Assembly (NCBI GenBank): GCA_036244855.1 | Contig: BQKZ01000003.1 | Span: forward strand, 25,930-89,929 | Length of the DNA: 64,000 bases | Source of the DNA: Temnopleurus reevesii | Lineage: Eukaryota > Echinodermata > Echinoidea > Temnopleuroida > Temnopleuridae | Direction of reading: 5' to 3' | Part shown: piece by piece, positions 25,501 through 30,934 of the stretch | Layout: each line of letters opens with the position of its first letter | Position numbering within the stretch: position 1 is the first letter of the stretch | Made by a program: the position numbers and the translations under genes | The notes under the pieces: model-generated | Told to the model about the DNA's origin: nothing | The model's database searches: none | The model's input: only the letters and a program-made list of their open reading frames with translations

Positions 25501-28500
25501 TGCAACTGAAGAAAAGCTAGGTAAGTTGAGTATTTTAGAATGTGCCTTCGTACATGTACATGTACTATAATATTAAAAAAAAAAGATAATTATATCTTTA
25601 TTCAATCAATCAATTCAAATCTTTATTCACATTTTTTTCTAATGCTCAACATCAAAACAGTTGTTTAACCATTAACAAATAATTAGGTTTCAACAGAGGT
25701 AATGTGCATTAGATGCAGTAACTGTTGCTAGGTCAAGCAAGCTACAGTGTATGTCCTACCCAGAAACTCTAGTGCATTTTGCATTCTTATTATTGAAGTA
25801 ACTTTAATTGAAATAATTCTTGGCTTATCCCAACATATGCAAGAAATTTTTCAATTATTTATCTTCCCAACACAAACTCATTCAATCGAAATACATGTAT
25901 GTAGTTTGTTTTGTGGCGAGCATGTGTAAATTTTACGTAATGAAAGTGATCTTTTTTGGTCAGTAATTCAATTCTTTGTTGTGAATGGCTTGTATTTCTT
26001 CTAAGTTATGAAATTGGTATATTGTGCTACTTCAAAATATTTTTGCAGTTTCTCATCACTTGATTCAAAATGGCAATTGAAATCAGCCAGTTTGGAAATC
26101 CCTTTTTTCTCCTTTCTTTCTCCATCTCTTGTGTTGGAAAGATATTTTTTATGAATGTGAGATTCCACAATACCAAAAAGACTCCGCAGTGTGGAGTACT
26201 GTCAGTGATGTATATATTACTTTTAGCTTTAACAATTCTAAAAAATCTAAAATGTAAACATCTTGGGTGGCAATTACAGATTATGGTTTTCAAAAATATA
26301 TCGCACTGACTATGATCCTTATCAGTGAAATTGATACCTTGCTGCAATAAATGTTTAGGAATAGGGTATATTTTGATGCTTTGTCCAATAGCCTGAGGTA
26401 TATCAAATGCTTTGTTGACATTATCAAGGTTTTACTGTGAAGAGGTCACGACAGTTTATTTTGCATTCAGACAATCATATAGAATGCTAATATGGAAAAA
26501 AAAAACTTGTTTGTTGATGTTGTCAATGTATCCACCTAAATGTGAAAGAGAATTTAGATTACCCAGGCATATCCCTGGCATATCCCTTTCAAATGGTAAT
26601 TAGTAGGTTTCGACATTTGAAATGGAACTTGTTATTGTCTTTATGTCTGGGAACCTACCAACCTCAACAAGATATTTATCTGTTGTCTTTGAACTCATTC
26701 AAGTATTTAGCTGAAGACATTGATATTATGACATGTAAATAATCTTGCGGTGTACTTCATTTCTACCCACATGTTCATATTTGATCGAATGGTTTCATGA
26801 TATTAAGATCGTTTATGCCCCAAATATTTTCATGAAGCAAATTATGGGTGGTCAATTCTATCCCCCCAAAATTCCCACTACCTGCTCCTTTTCATGGGCT
26901 TTATATATTCTGCCTATTCCTCCATCCCCACTTCTATGCTCTCCTGTTTCTTTCATTTTTATTCTCCCTCATATATGCGCTCTGCCTCTCTCACTTCTCT
27001 CTTCTCTCTCTTTCTCACCCCTCTACCTTTATTTTCTCTCTCTCTACATCATACCGACCCAAATTTTTCTATCTTCCCCAATCTTGCTCCTTTCCTTCCT
27101 CTTTATTTTTATGCCTCCATTGACATTTAGGTGGTGCCGGAGCCATAATTCTTCATTCCCTCCTTCTCCCAATTTCCTTTAATTTACCCATCCCATTCAT
27201 TCCTATACGTATACCCCTTTATTAATTATCCACTCTCTACCCTCTCTCTTCCCCTCTCCATACAACTCCCTTTCATAATTACCCTTACTTGATCTCTGCT
27301 TCTTCCTATGCCTCACTTTTTATGTTTTCAACCCTTGACGTTATTTCAGCAAGTTACGAAAGACTTTAAAAACAACTGGATTTGTGCTGGATGATTAAGA
27401 TTTCTATTAGGGAAATACTTGATAACATACAGCAGTAGTTTTAAAAGTCTTTTGTAACTTGTTGAACCACCGCCGAGGTGTCTTGTACTCATTATATTTC
27501 TGTCGTTCCCTCTGATGTAGATGCTCTTGATGGTATCAAGAAGTATAAGAAGAAAGACTACCAATCTATGGAGGACTTCCTGTCTGGTGGCGATGACTTT
27601 GAAATGATCTCAAAGCCTGTTCAGCCTGGCCAAAAGAGAGTAAGTACATTGTGCTCCATGTTGCCTTTCATATTCTTTCTTGTTTGGACCACCAAGCTTT
27701 CGGCAATTTGGACGATGCATAATCTTTGCATTACTGGTCATATCAGCTATGCCCGTTTCGACGCGCTCATGCGTTTGATTTCATAAGAATATTGGAGGGA
27801 AAAAAACATGCCTAGGATCGATTTTTGGATGTGCACCTCACAAACATACCAAAAAGGGCAAGTGCGATCCATTTGGTCACATGTCTCAAGAGCTGTTTAT
27901 CATTTGGTAAGACTACAGGTAGGTTATTTCACAGTTATTTGAAATTTATTTAGATCTGCAAAATCACCCATGGCTTGGCATGGTTGTCTTTTAGCAGATT
28001 ATGATTGAAGCTTTGTTTTCTAGTGGCTGTCTGTAACTTTGTTAAGAACGAAGATTCAAATAGGTTCGTTGAAATAATTATAAAATAGAAGAGAGAAAGA
28101 TTCTACAATGAACAATTGGTTTATTGAAACTAACATCACCCTTACATGAGATTGAATGTCTTCTTGCATTCATATCCAATTTCTAAATTGGAATTTCCAC
28201 TGTGAGGAAATCTGCTAGAATATTGTTGTCTTTATTTCTTTCTTTTTTTCTGTCATTGATCTCAACAAGTCATTGATTTTAATTACAAGTAATTGTGTAC
28301 ACTTGTTACATGTACCCACTAATGGCAGGGGGTTTGTACATGTATGTCACATTAAATTGTGCATCTGTTCGCCAAAATAACCTTTAATTGCATACTAGTC
28401 TAACATGAGAGGTATACAAGACCTTCCATGGATTCAAAGTCTATTCATCCAGACATGTATGTCCTAAAGATCATTATGTTAATGATCACAAAATGTTATC

Positions 28501-30908
28501 AAACCATCTTTAGTTATCACTTGGGTCATGTTGCATACGTTCAGAGGTGTAACAGAAAACCGAATGTTGACTGGATTTAAAAAAAAGTTGGGTTGTGATT
28601 GGTTCGTAGACAACAGTGAATTAATGAAAACATACTTCATGTTTCAACTATGGTACATGCGCAAAATGCGTAGCACATTAGTCCATTCAGTGACTTTATG
28701 TGAGACAATTGTGTTACACTCATTACGTAATTGTATAATTGCGATCAATGTTCCGCGTTCGACTATTGCGCTCGTTTCGAAACTTTGAAATGGAAATGTC
28801 CTATGCACATGGAGATGCCTGCTTGCTTGCCAAATGGAGGAGAGTAGAATCTGCAAAAAAGATGGTAATAGTAGTCTCAGTTCTCAGAAAAATTCTATAA
28901 TTCTTGCCTGTAAGAGGTACAATCAATTTTAAAATAATGTATAGTATGATTTTGATATGTTGTGGGCAGAATATATGTCTGTTCAAAATAGAGTTGTCAC
29001 TATTCTCAGAATCATTGTCATGTAAATTCATTGTTTACCTCTCAGAAGAGAAGCTGTGAAAGAAATTGGTAGTCTTCATTATGCTTTCTCACTTGGGGCG
29101 ATATTCTGGAAGCTGTCTTATCTCGGTGTCTTATCTTTTGTCTTATCTCTATGAGATATGACAGTGCGAAGACAGTCCTAAATCGGTATTCTGAAGGTTC
29201 TCTCTTCTCTGTCTTACCTCGCTTAGGACCCGCCTAATCTCAGACATTTTCACGTGTTTATTTTGAGCACATGTTCAAAAGATTAATCCTGTTGCATCAG
29301 ATCGCAGGTAAACGACTTTCATAAAAATCAACAAAAATATCTTTTTGAAAGTTTGTTTGGGTTTTCATAAACAGACATTCATTTCTAAGCATGATCTATT
29401 TCCTAATAATGTTTCATGTAAGAATTATTTGCCACCATCGAGGAGATAAGACAGCCAAGAAGTGTCCTAAATCTCTATGTGAAATGATATGTTAGAAAAG
29501 ATAAGACAAAGAACAAGACACTTTTCAGAATACCAATTATCATATCTCTCTTGATTATGAAATTTCATGAAATATAAAGCAATAGTGATAGAAATTTTAA
29601 TTAAGAAATACAGTGCATGAGAATTTGTTGCAGTATATTAGATTGCAAAGACTATTTCAATGAATGGTTTAATTGTGATTCCACCCTTTTCAGGTGATCA
29701 TAGTCCAGTTGAGGCCAGAGTGAACTCCCTGCAGTCCTCTAACTTAGAGGGTGACAAACATGTATAACCCATAGTCTACAGATCTTGATCACCCTCTCAC
29801 AAAAGATCGCCAGTCTCTTGGTAATATGTGTTTGTTGCCCTATAAGTTAGAGGACTGCAGGCAGTTTGGAATAGATGGGTCAGGGATGGGATAGGAAGAA
29901 GCAGTTCAGTCAGGCCTCAACTGGACTACTGTCACAAATGAGGTCAGCTTTCCACCTCTCAGACAGACTTTTATTTAGGGTTTTCAAAAACAAATTTCCT
30001 ATTAGAGCAAGAAAAGTATGGCCTTTCTTCAATAAATTCAATTAAAGTCTGTAAATTTTTTTTTTAATTCAATAGCTTTCAAGTTAGAGAATGCTTGCAA
30101 GTTCCCCAATAGCAACAATATGCAGTTGCATTCAAATTGTTAAGGAGCAAATCTAATTTAACAGTTGAATAGGAAGGAAATGCACACAATATTGAAAATA
30201 TTCTTTTGCTGAGTTTCTACCTGATCATGGATGTAAAAGTGGGACTCTTTCCAGACATGTGTGTAGCATGTAACCCAGAAAAATGTATCGGTTCTGGATC
30301 TATATTTTCTTGTCGCAAAGACTGCTGCAATATGAACTACCATCTTTTATACTCGGCGAATATGATATATTTGATATATATATGATAATATTTATGTCAT
30401 CTCGATTACTAGAATTTTCTTTGGCTTATACCCCAGTCACATGGACTCCTTGTTCAGTGAACAGTTAACTGCCTCCGAACAAAGAGTCGTGTTGAATCGT
30501 GTTGCTTCTGGGCTTCTTTTGACTGGAGCTTTATGATAAAACAAAATGTTTGGATTGAAGTTTCTAAATCTGAAAAATGAAGATGGCAATTTCTGTACTG
30601 AAGAAAGTGACCATTTTTCAGATATTGGTTCTTGGCTTTTTTTTCTCCATCTATATATTGGTATATTCTGATTTAAGTCCAAATGATATAGAGATGAAGA
30701 TAAATCTAGAGAGCAGATATTAATCCTTTTTCTTCCCTACCTCTCTATTTTCCACCATAAGGTACGATGGGCAGACATTGAGGAACGTCGTGAACAAGAG
30801 CGAATGCGTGCAGTAGGCTTCGTTATCGGCCAAACGGCAACTGACTGGGCCAAGATCACGGATGACAACTATGCTGACAAAGCTCTTAATCGCACCAAGT
30901 ACATCTAA
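1009..30908 (+). CDS. YLPM1: YLPM1 (YLP motif-containing protein 1 / ZAP3), complete coding span, 16 exons
   Basis: Sixteen exons (listed separately) join in phase to 7,269 nt, giving 2,422 residues plus stop; human YLPM1 is somewhat over 2,100 residues. The family is nuclear, binds protein phosphatase 1 and RNA-associated proteins, and has a C-terminal P-loop kinase-like domain with no settled substrate. Visible here in order: Gly/Pro/Met-rich N-terminus (1-183), Gln/Trp-rich conserved segment (about 200-310), low-complexity repeats (about 587-1116), Lys/Glu-rich stretch, RS/RD region (1474-1740), a VDYSHG motif matching VDYGHG of the human protein, a Gln/Pro-rich segment (1837-2048), P-loop GPPGSGKT (about 2114-2121), LDDYF, IIVDAVND, RVRW (2374-2377, PP1-docking type) and the terminal NRTKYI. 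The start ATG at 1009 has A at -3 and an in-frame TGA upstream (961-963). Assignment rests on remembered family motifs, strongest in the last 370 residues. Confidence 0.95.
1739..2303. mobile_element. MITE-like element with nested terminal inverted repeats
   Basis: Outer ends CTAGGTTACTTTAAGTCA (1739-1756) and its inverse (2286-2303) match 17 of 18. An inner pair of longer arms begins TTAAAGTCCGTCACGATCGA at about 1900 and is mirrored by ACTTCCGGTT-type sequence ending GACGGACTGACTTTAA at about 2295. No transposase is encoded; the interior is GC-richer than its surroundings. Confidence 0.75.
3150..3207. repeat. Degenerate copy of the TTTATGCCTCCG hairpin repeat
   Basis: TTTTTATTCCTCCGCTACTG then TAAGGTGGTGCC and GGAGGCATTAT resembles the left hairpin of the larger element at 22007. 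Related short copies lie at about 27108 and 33598. Confidence 0.6.
3832..4038 (+). CDS. YLPM1: YLPM1 coding exon 2
   Basis: Residues 184-252, after acceptor TTTCAAG and before donor GTG|GTAAGT, phase 0 at both ends. The peptide is Gln-rich with regularly spaced Trp/Tyr (NWQKTAPV, EQWEAYQKQM, QYQQWYQ). This resembles the Gln/Trp/Tyr-rich helical region that precedes the conserved WKTWQ segment in vertebrate YLPM1. Confidence 0.9.
4039..5876 (+). other. YLPM1 intron 2
   Basis: GT-AG intron holding the inverted-repeat element at 4109-4641. The rest is AT-rich unique-looking sequence with a short imperfect repeat of TTAATTTAGTAAGACT near 4915-4970. Confidence 0.85.
4109..4641. mobile_element. 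MITE-like element, about 533 bp, TIR TTAAAGGGGAACCAC
   Basis: Starts TTAAAGGGGAACCAC and ends GTTGGTTTCCCTTTAA, an inverted pair with a one-base length difference. It has no coding sequence. The phrase AAAAGTTATGAATGTTTAAA in it recurs in the elements at 12290 and 19029, suggesting a shared superfamily. Confidence 0.75.
5877..9539 (+). CDS. YLPM1: YLPM1 giant exon 3 (low-complexity repeats)
   Basis: Residues 253-1473, 3,663 nt, phase 0 at both ends; acceptor ATACAG, donor AAG|GTGAAC (weaker than most here). It opens with the most conserved part of the N-terminal half: TDWKTQFDQW and QYQNQWKTWQ match DWEREFQLW and EYEKQWKTWQ in human YLPM1. Then come FPFPFPDFPFP blocks, 20 tandem GMDRGP-type hexapeptides (6879-7238), two copies of an SQFGLG(S/N)LLAGL motif (about 7702-7737 and 7900-7935), a PPGMG-type array (about 8235-8465) and a Lys/Glu-rich tail. 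The antisense strand is open over long stretches only because of the repeats. Confidence 0.95.
6879..7238 (+). repeat. In-frame 18-bp minisatellite encoding 20 x GMDRGP/GS/RP
   Basis: Twenty contiguous 18-bp units with consensus GGAATGGACAGAGGACCT encode GMDRGP, with variants GMDRGS (units 6, 8, 16, 20) and GMDRRP (units 13, 18). The coding strand is strongly purine-rich. Less regular relatives (MERGHPGMER, GMNRGP) flank it on both sides from about 6720 to 7470, as expected of an older, decaying array around a younger homogenised core. Confidence 0.95.
8235..8465 (+). repeat. In-frame PPGMG/PPGIG collagen-like repeat
   Basis: Tandem units of about 15 bp, consensus GGACCACCTGGAATG with G/A variation, encode PPG(M/I/V/A)(G/E) about 15 times. 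Gly falls at a five-residue spacing, not the three-residue spacing of collagen. Degenerate relatives (SGPPGMD) start at about 7960 and run on to about 8790. Confidence 0.9.
9540..9876 (+). other. YLPM1 intron 3
   Basis: A 337-bp AT-rich GT-AG intron with a pyrimidine-rich acceptor. Nothing else seen. Confidence 0.85.
9877..10676 (+). CDS. YLPM1: YLPM1 coding exon 4 (RS/RD domain)
   Basis: Residues 1474-1740 (last codon split). Acceptor TTTGCAG and donor GACAG|GTAGGG; the in-frame TAG at 10678 lies inside the donor, so the exon must end at 10676. It is rich in RS and SP dipeptides (RSRSRSPDRRKRKR) followed by a DRRDD array and a short ordered-looking stretch (AFDKLRELIYDTLVRH). RS domains in nuclear proteins mediate splicing-speckle localisation and protein contacts. 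Confidence 0.93.
10677..11592 (+). other. YLPM1 intron 4
   Basis: A 916-bp GT-AG intron. AT-rich; no repeat family, gene or unusual structure recognised. Confidence 0.85.
11593..11705 (+). CDS. YLPM1: YLPM1 coding exon 5
   Basis: A 113-nt exon, residues 1740-1778. Acceptor TTGAACAG, donor AGAG|GTATGT. Encodes FAERAPSPPMPEP followed by IVFDYAHSES. It enters with one base completing an Arg codon and leaves with one base of the next, which agrees with exon 6. Confidence 0.88.
11706..12809 (+). other. YLPM1 intron 5
   Basis: GT-AG intron whose 3' third is the inverted-repeat element 12290-12716. The remainder is AT-rich with a long T run at about 12101-12114. Confidence 0.85.
12290..12716. mobile_element. 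MITE-like element, about 427 bp, TIR TTAAAAGAAGAGTCTACCCC
   Basis: Left end TTAAAAGAAGAGTCTACCCC (12290-12309) is mirrored by GGTTAGACTCTTCTTTTTAA (12697-12716) with two mismatches over 20. A related right end (CTGCTCCTGTTGAACA then GGTAGACTCTCC) occurs near 58645-58680. No coding sequence. Confidence 0.8.
12810..12986 (+). CDS. YLPM1: YLPM1 coding exon 6 (VDYSHG motif)
   Basis: A 177-nt exon, residues 1778-1837. Acceptor ATCCTTCAG, donor ACAG|GTGTGT. It contains VVDVVDYSHGQM; human YLPM1 has TVDYGHGRD before its kinase-like domain. The intron phase is the same at both ends, so the exon could be skipped without a frameshift. Confidence 0.9.
13046..13652. mobile_element. Putative inverted-repeat element bounded by AACCCTA and poly-G/C blocks
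   Basis: The left end CCCTCAACCCTAACAAGGCG precedes a run of 16 G and a run of 10 C. The right end carries GGGGGGCCTAGGAGGCCCCC and then CCTAGGTAGGGTTAA, the inverse of the left terminus. The GC-rich ends enclose an AT-rich core with no coding sequence. Confidence 0.55.
13753..13870. repeat. Short imperfect inverted repeat (CATAAAGC / TTTATGAA ends)
   Basis: GTTCCATAAAGCAATGCATA with TAGATCTAC is mirrored by GTAAATCTACACACAGTTTT ending TATGAATCAC. This pattern of ends containing TTCATAAA and TAGATNTACG suggests a small foldback element; similar ends occur near 34770. Confidence 0.5.
14215..14848 (+). CDS. YLPM1: YLPM1 coding exon 7 (Gln- and Pro-rich)
   Basis: Residues 1837-2048. Acceptor GTTTCAG, donor GATAA|GTGAGT; the alternative reading through gives an immediate TGA. 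It contains FDQQFQQFSQELQQYQQ, CAG/CAA runs coding MQQMQQMQQ, polyproline blocks, and a charged tail rich in RD/RS. Low complexity throughout; assignment is by phase and position. Confidence 0.92.
14849..15209 (+). other. YLPM1 intron 7
   Basis: A 361-bp GT-AG intron, AT-rich. Nothing else seen. Confidence 0.85.
15210..15450 (+). CDS. YLPM1: YLPM1 coding exon 8 (P-loop)
   Basis: Residues 2048-2128. Acceptor ACATCTAG; the donor is the non-canonical AAG|GCAAGT. It encodes ILDPPNREKRPAKICVIL followed by the P-loop GPPGSGKT and YIAKLIK, matching ILKPPGRESRPERIVVI and GLPGSGKTHVAKLIR of human YLPM1. The P-loop binds nucleotide phosphate in this kinase-like fold. The next exon continues with DRE where human has DKE, which fixes the GC donor. 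Confidence 0.96.
15451..16064 (+). other. YLPM1 intron 8 (GC-AG)
   Basis: Begins GCAAGT, not GTNNNN, and ends CTATAG. It contains a short (TAGA)n run at about 15916-15934 and otherwise nothing recognised. The boundary is fixed by exact protein alignment across the junction. Confidence 0.9.
16065..16184 (+). CDS. YLPM1: YLPM1 coding exon 9 (LDDYF motif)
   Basis: Residues 2129-2168, 40 codons, phase 0. Acceptor CCCTATAG, donor AGG|GTAAGT. Encodes GPSPRMLCLDDYFMSE then EKDPETGK, against human GPAPRVLSLDDYF and EKDPDSGK. The LDDYF strand-loop is conserved across the family. Confidence 0.96.
16185..16826 (+). other. YLPM1 intron 9
   Basis: A 642-bp GT-AG intron, AT-rich, with two AG acceptors six bases apart at its end. 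No repeat family recognised. Confidence 0.85.
16827..17003 (+). CDS. YLPM1: YLPM1 coding exon 10
   Basis: Residues 2169-2227, phase 0. Acceptor AACTCAG, donor GAG|GTAATT. Encodes YEYEDSMESIYHVSLLKTFK, then a DDGFF-like EDGFF and a Walker-B-like strand IIVDAVND (Asp near residue 2205), then FWSYAKMKGFE. Each block aligns with the human protein without gaps. A second AG at 16832 allows a two-codon-shorter version. Confidence 0.95.
17004..18130 (+). other. YLPM1 intron 10
   Basis: An 1,127-bp GT-AG intron. AT-rich; no gene or repeat family recognised. Confidence 0.85.
18131..18214 (+). CDS. YLPM1: YLPM1 coding exon 11
   Basis: An 84-nt exon, residues 2228-2255, phase 0. Acceptor TTGTACAG, donor AGG|GTATGT. 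Encodes VYVAELLVELGLCIQRDIHG, against human VYLAEMSADNQTCGKRNIHG. Confidence 0.94.
18215..18833 (+). other. YLPM1 intron 11
   Basis: A 619-bp GT-AG intron with a run of 13 G at 18656-18668. Nothing else seen. Confidence 0.85.
18834..18917 (+). CDS. YLPM1: YLPM1 coding exon 12
   Basis: An 84-nt exon, residues 2256-2283, phase 0. Acceptor GGCCATAG, donor GAG|GTAAGA. Encodes HWEFAPRKYIKLDVVALLQD and AAIEE; human has HWETAPRHMMRLDIRSLLQDAAIEE. One of the best-conserved stretches in the gene. Confidence 0.96.
18918..19434 (+). other. YLPM1 intron 12
   Basis: GT-AG intron, most of which is the dispersed repeat at 19029-19365. Confidence 0.85.
19029..19365 (+). repeat. Dispersed repeat, family starting AAAGGGGNACTTCACCC (copy 1)
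   Basis: Shares long stretches with the copy at 59876-60250: AATTTGAGCAAAATC, CAATCTATTCAAAAGTTATG, TGGAGAACTCTCCA and TTCACTTTGTACA, in the same order and spacing. It begins TAAAGGGGAACTTCACCC, close to the terminus of the 4109 element. No coding potential. Confidence 0.75.
19435..19536 (+). CDS. YLPM1: YLPM1 coding exon 13 (acidic)
   Basis: Residues 2284-2317, phase 0. Acceptor TATCCAG, donor GAG|GTAAGA. Starts VEME like the human protein, followed by a GAG run (seven consecutive Glu) and a short helix-like acidic segment. It is followed by the longest YLPM1 coding intron, 5.9 kb. Confidence 0.93.
22007..22986. mobile_element. Non-autonomous TIR element with (CCGT)n and 161-bp internal tandem repeats
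   Basis: Ends TTTATGCCTCCGCCA (22007-22021) and TGGCGGAGGCATAAA (22972-22986), a perfect 15-bp inverted repeat. The left end forms a hairpin (CTCCGCCACCGTAAGGTGG...GGAG), followed by (CCGT)n at about 22060-22120. About four tandem units start at 22124, 22285, 22446 and 22599 (period 161, 161, 153), with a decayed fifth. Each ends in AGGTCA direct repeats. A conserved tail with GACC...GGTC runs to about 23020. No transposase is encoded. Confidence 0.85.
22060..22120. repeat. (CCGT)n microsatellite
   Basis: About fourteen CCGT units with one GTGT interruption, part of the 22007 element. Confidence 0.9.
24260..24320. repeat. Short inverted repeat with CGTAACATG arms
   Basis: CTACGTAACATGGGCGGAC on the left is mirrored by GTCCGTCCACATGTTACATA on the right across about 20 bp of AT-rich loop. 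Possibly a remnant foldback element. Confidence 0.5.
25469..25520 (+). CDS. YLPM1: YLPM1 coding exon 14 (52 nt)
   Basis: A very short exon, residues 2318-2335. The acceptor has a strong pyrimidine tract ending TTTCGCAG; the donor is CTAG|GTAAGT. Encodes TKSKWDTATEEKL, which aligns with human PKSKWEMDTSEAKL. Too short to stand out by length alone; homology and phase support it. Confidence 0.93.
26863..27330 (+). repeat. Long pyrimidine-rich tract in intron 14
   Basis: Roughly 470 bp with C and T greatly in excess, including CTCTCTTCTCTCTCTTTCTC-like blocks, shortly upstream of exon 15. It is open in several frames only because purine-rich stop codons are rare there. Confidence 0.75.
27108..27150. 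repeat. Short copy of the TTTATGCCTCC hairpin repeat
   Basis: TTTTTATGCCTCCATTGACA then TTTAGGTGGTGCCGGAGCCAT matches the left hairpin of the 22007 element. Confidence 0.6.
27521..27639 (+). CDS. YLPM1: YLPM1 coding exon 15
   Basis: Residues 2335-2374. Acceptor CTGATGTAG, donor AGA|GTAAGT. Encodes DALDGIKKYKKKDYQSMEDF, then a short acidic linker and QPGQKR. The final Arg is the first residue of the RVRW phosphatase-docking motif, completed by exon 16. Confidence 0.94.
29099..29533. mobile_element. Putative inverted-repeat element with GTCTTATCT arms
   Basis: The left part (GATATTCTGGAAGCTGTCTT, TGTCTTATCTTTTGTC) is imperfectly mirrored by the right part (GAAAAGATAAGACAAAGAAC, AAGACACTTTTCAGAATACC). 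Further GTCTTATC/GATAAGAC pairs lie inside. No coding sequence. Confidence 0.6.
29694..29935. mobile_element. Foldback element with two perfect nested arms
   Basis: TAGTCCAGTTGAGGCC (29701-29716) is exactly inverted at 29913-29928. Inside it, CTGCAGTCCTCTAACTTA (29729-29746) is exactly inverted at 29843-29860. A third, imperfect pair (GGGTGACAAACATG / TGTGTTTGTTGCCC) lies further in. The outer arm extends seven bases with three mismatches. As RNA the whole 240 nt could fold into one long hairpin. Confidence 0.85.
30425..30533. mobile_element. Small foldback element, copy 1 of the CAGTCAC/CGTGTTGCTTC family
   Basis: Ends CTTATACCCCAGTCAC and GACTGGAGCTTTA, and contains GAGTCGTGTTGAATCGTGTT. 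The same phrases, in the same order, form the better-preserved copy at 52341-52467. Confidence 0.7.
30762..30908 (+). CDS. YLPM1: YLPM1 terminal coding exon 16
   Basis: Residues 2375-2422 and TAA stop. Acceptor CCATAAG. Encodes VRWADIEERREQERMRAVGF and VIGQTATDWAKIT, ending KALNRTKYI. The end is nearly identical to human (EKALNRTKYI), which fixes the frame and the stop. A good donor, AAG|GTGAGA at 30935, lies 26 nt past the stop. Confidence 0.96.
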   Translation, partial: VRWADIEERREQERMRAVGFVIGQTATDWAKITDDNYADKALNRTKYI

Positions 30909-30934
30909 AGGGTTAATAAGTAATCCTTCATAAG

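Larger units (their letters stand above)
25521..27520 (+). other. YLPM1 intron 14
   Basis: GT-AG intron of 2.0 kb. Its 3' quarter is strikingly pyrimidine-rich (about 26863-27330) and contains a short copy of the TTTATGCCTCC repeat at about 27108-27147. No extra exon recognised. Confidence 0.85.
27640..30761 (+). other. YLPM1 intron 15
   Basis: A 3.1-kb GT-AG intron that interrupts the RVRW codons after Arg. It carries three inverted-repeat elements (29099, 29694, 30425), and otherwise AT-rich sequence. Confidence 0.85.

Noticed and set aside
26745..27182. 145-codon reading frame rich in Ser, Leu, Pro and Phe
   Set aside because: Lies in the pyrimidine-rich tract of intron 14, which is open in three overlapping frames. 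No codon bias or homology.
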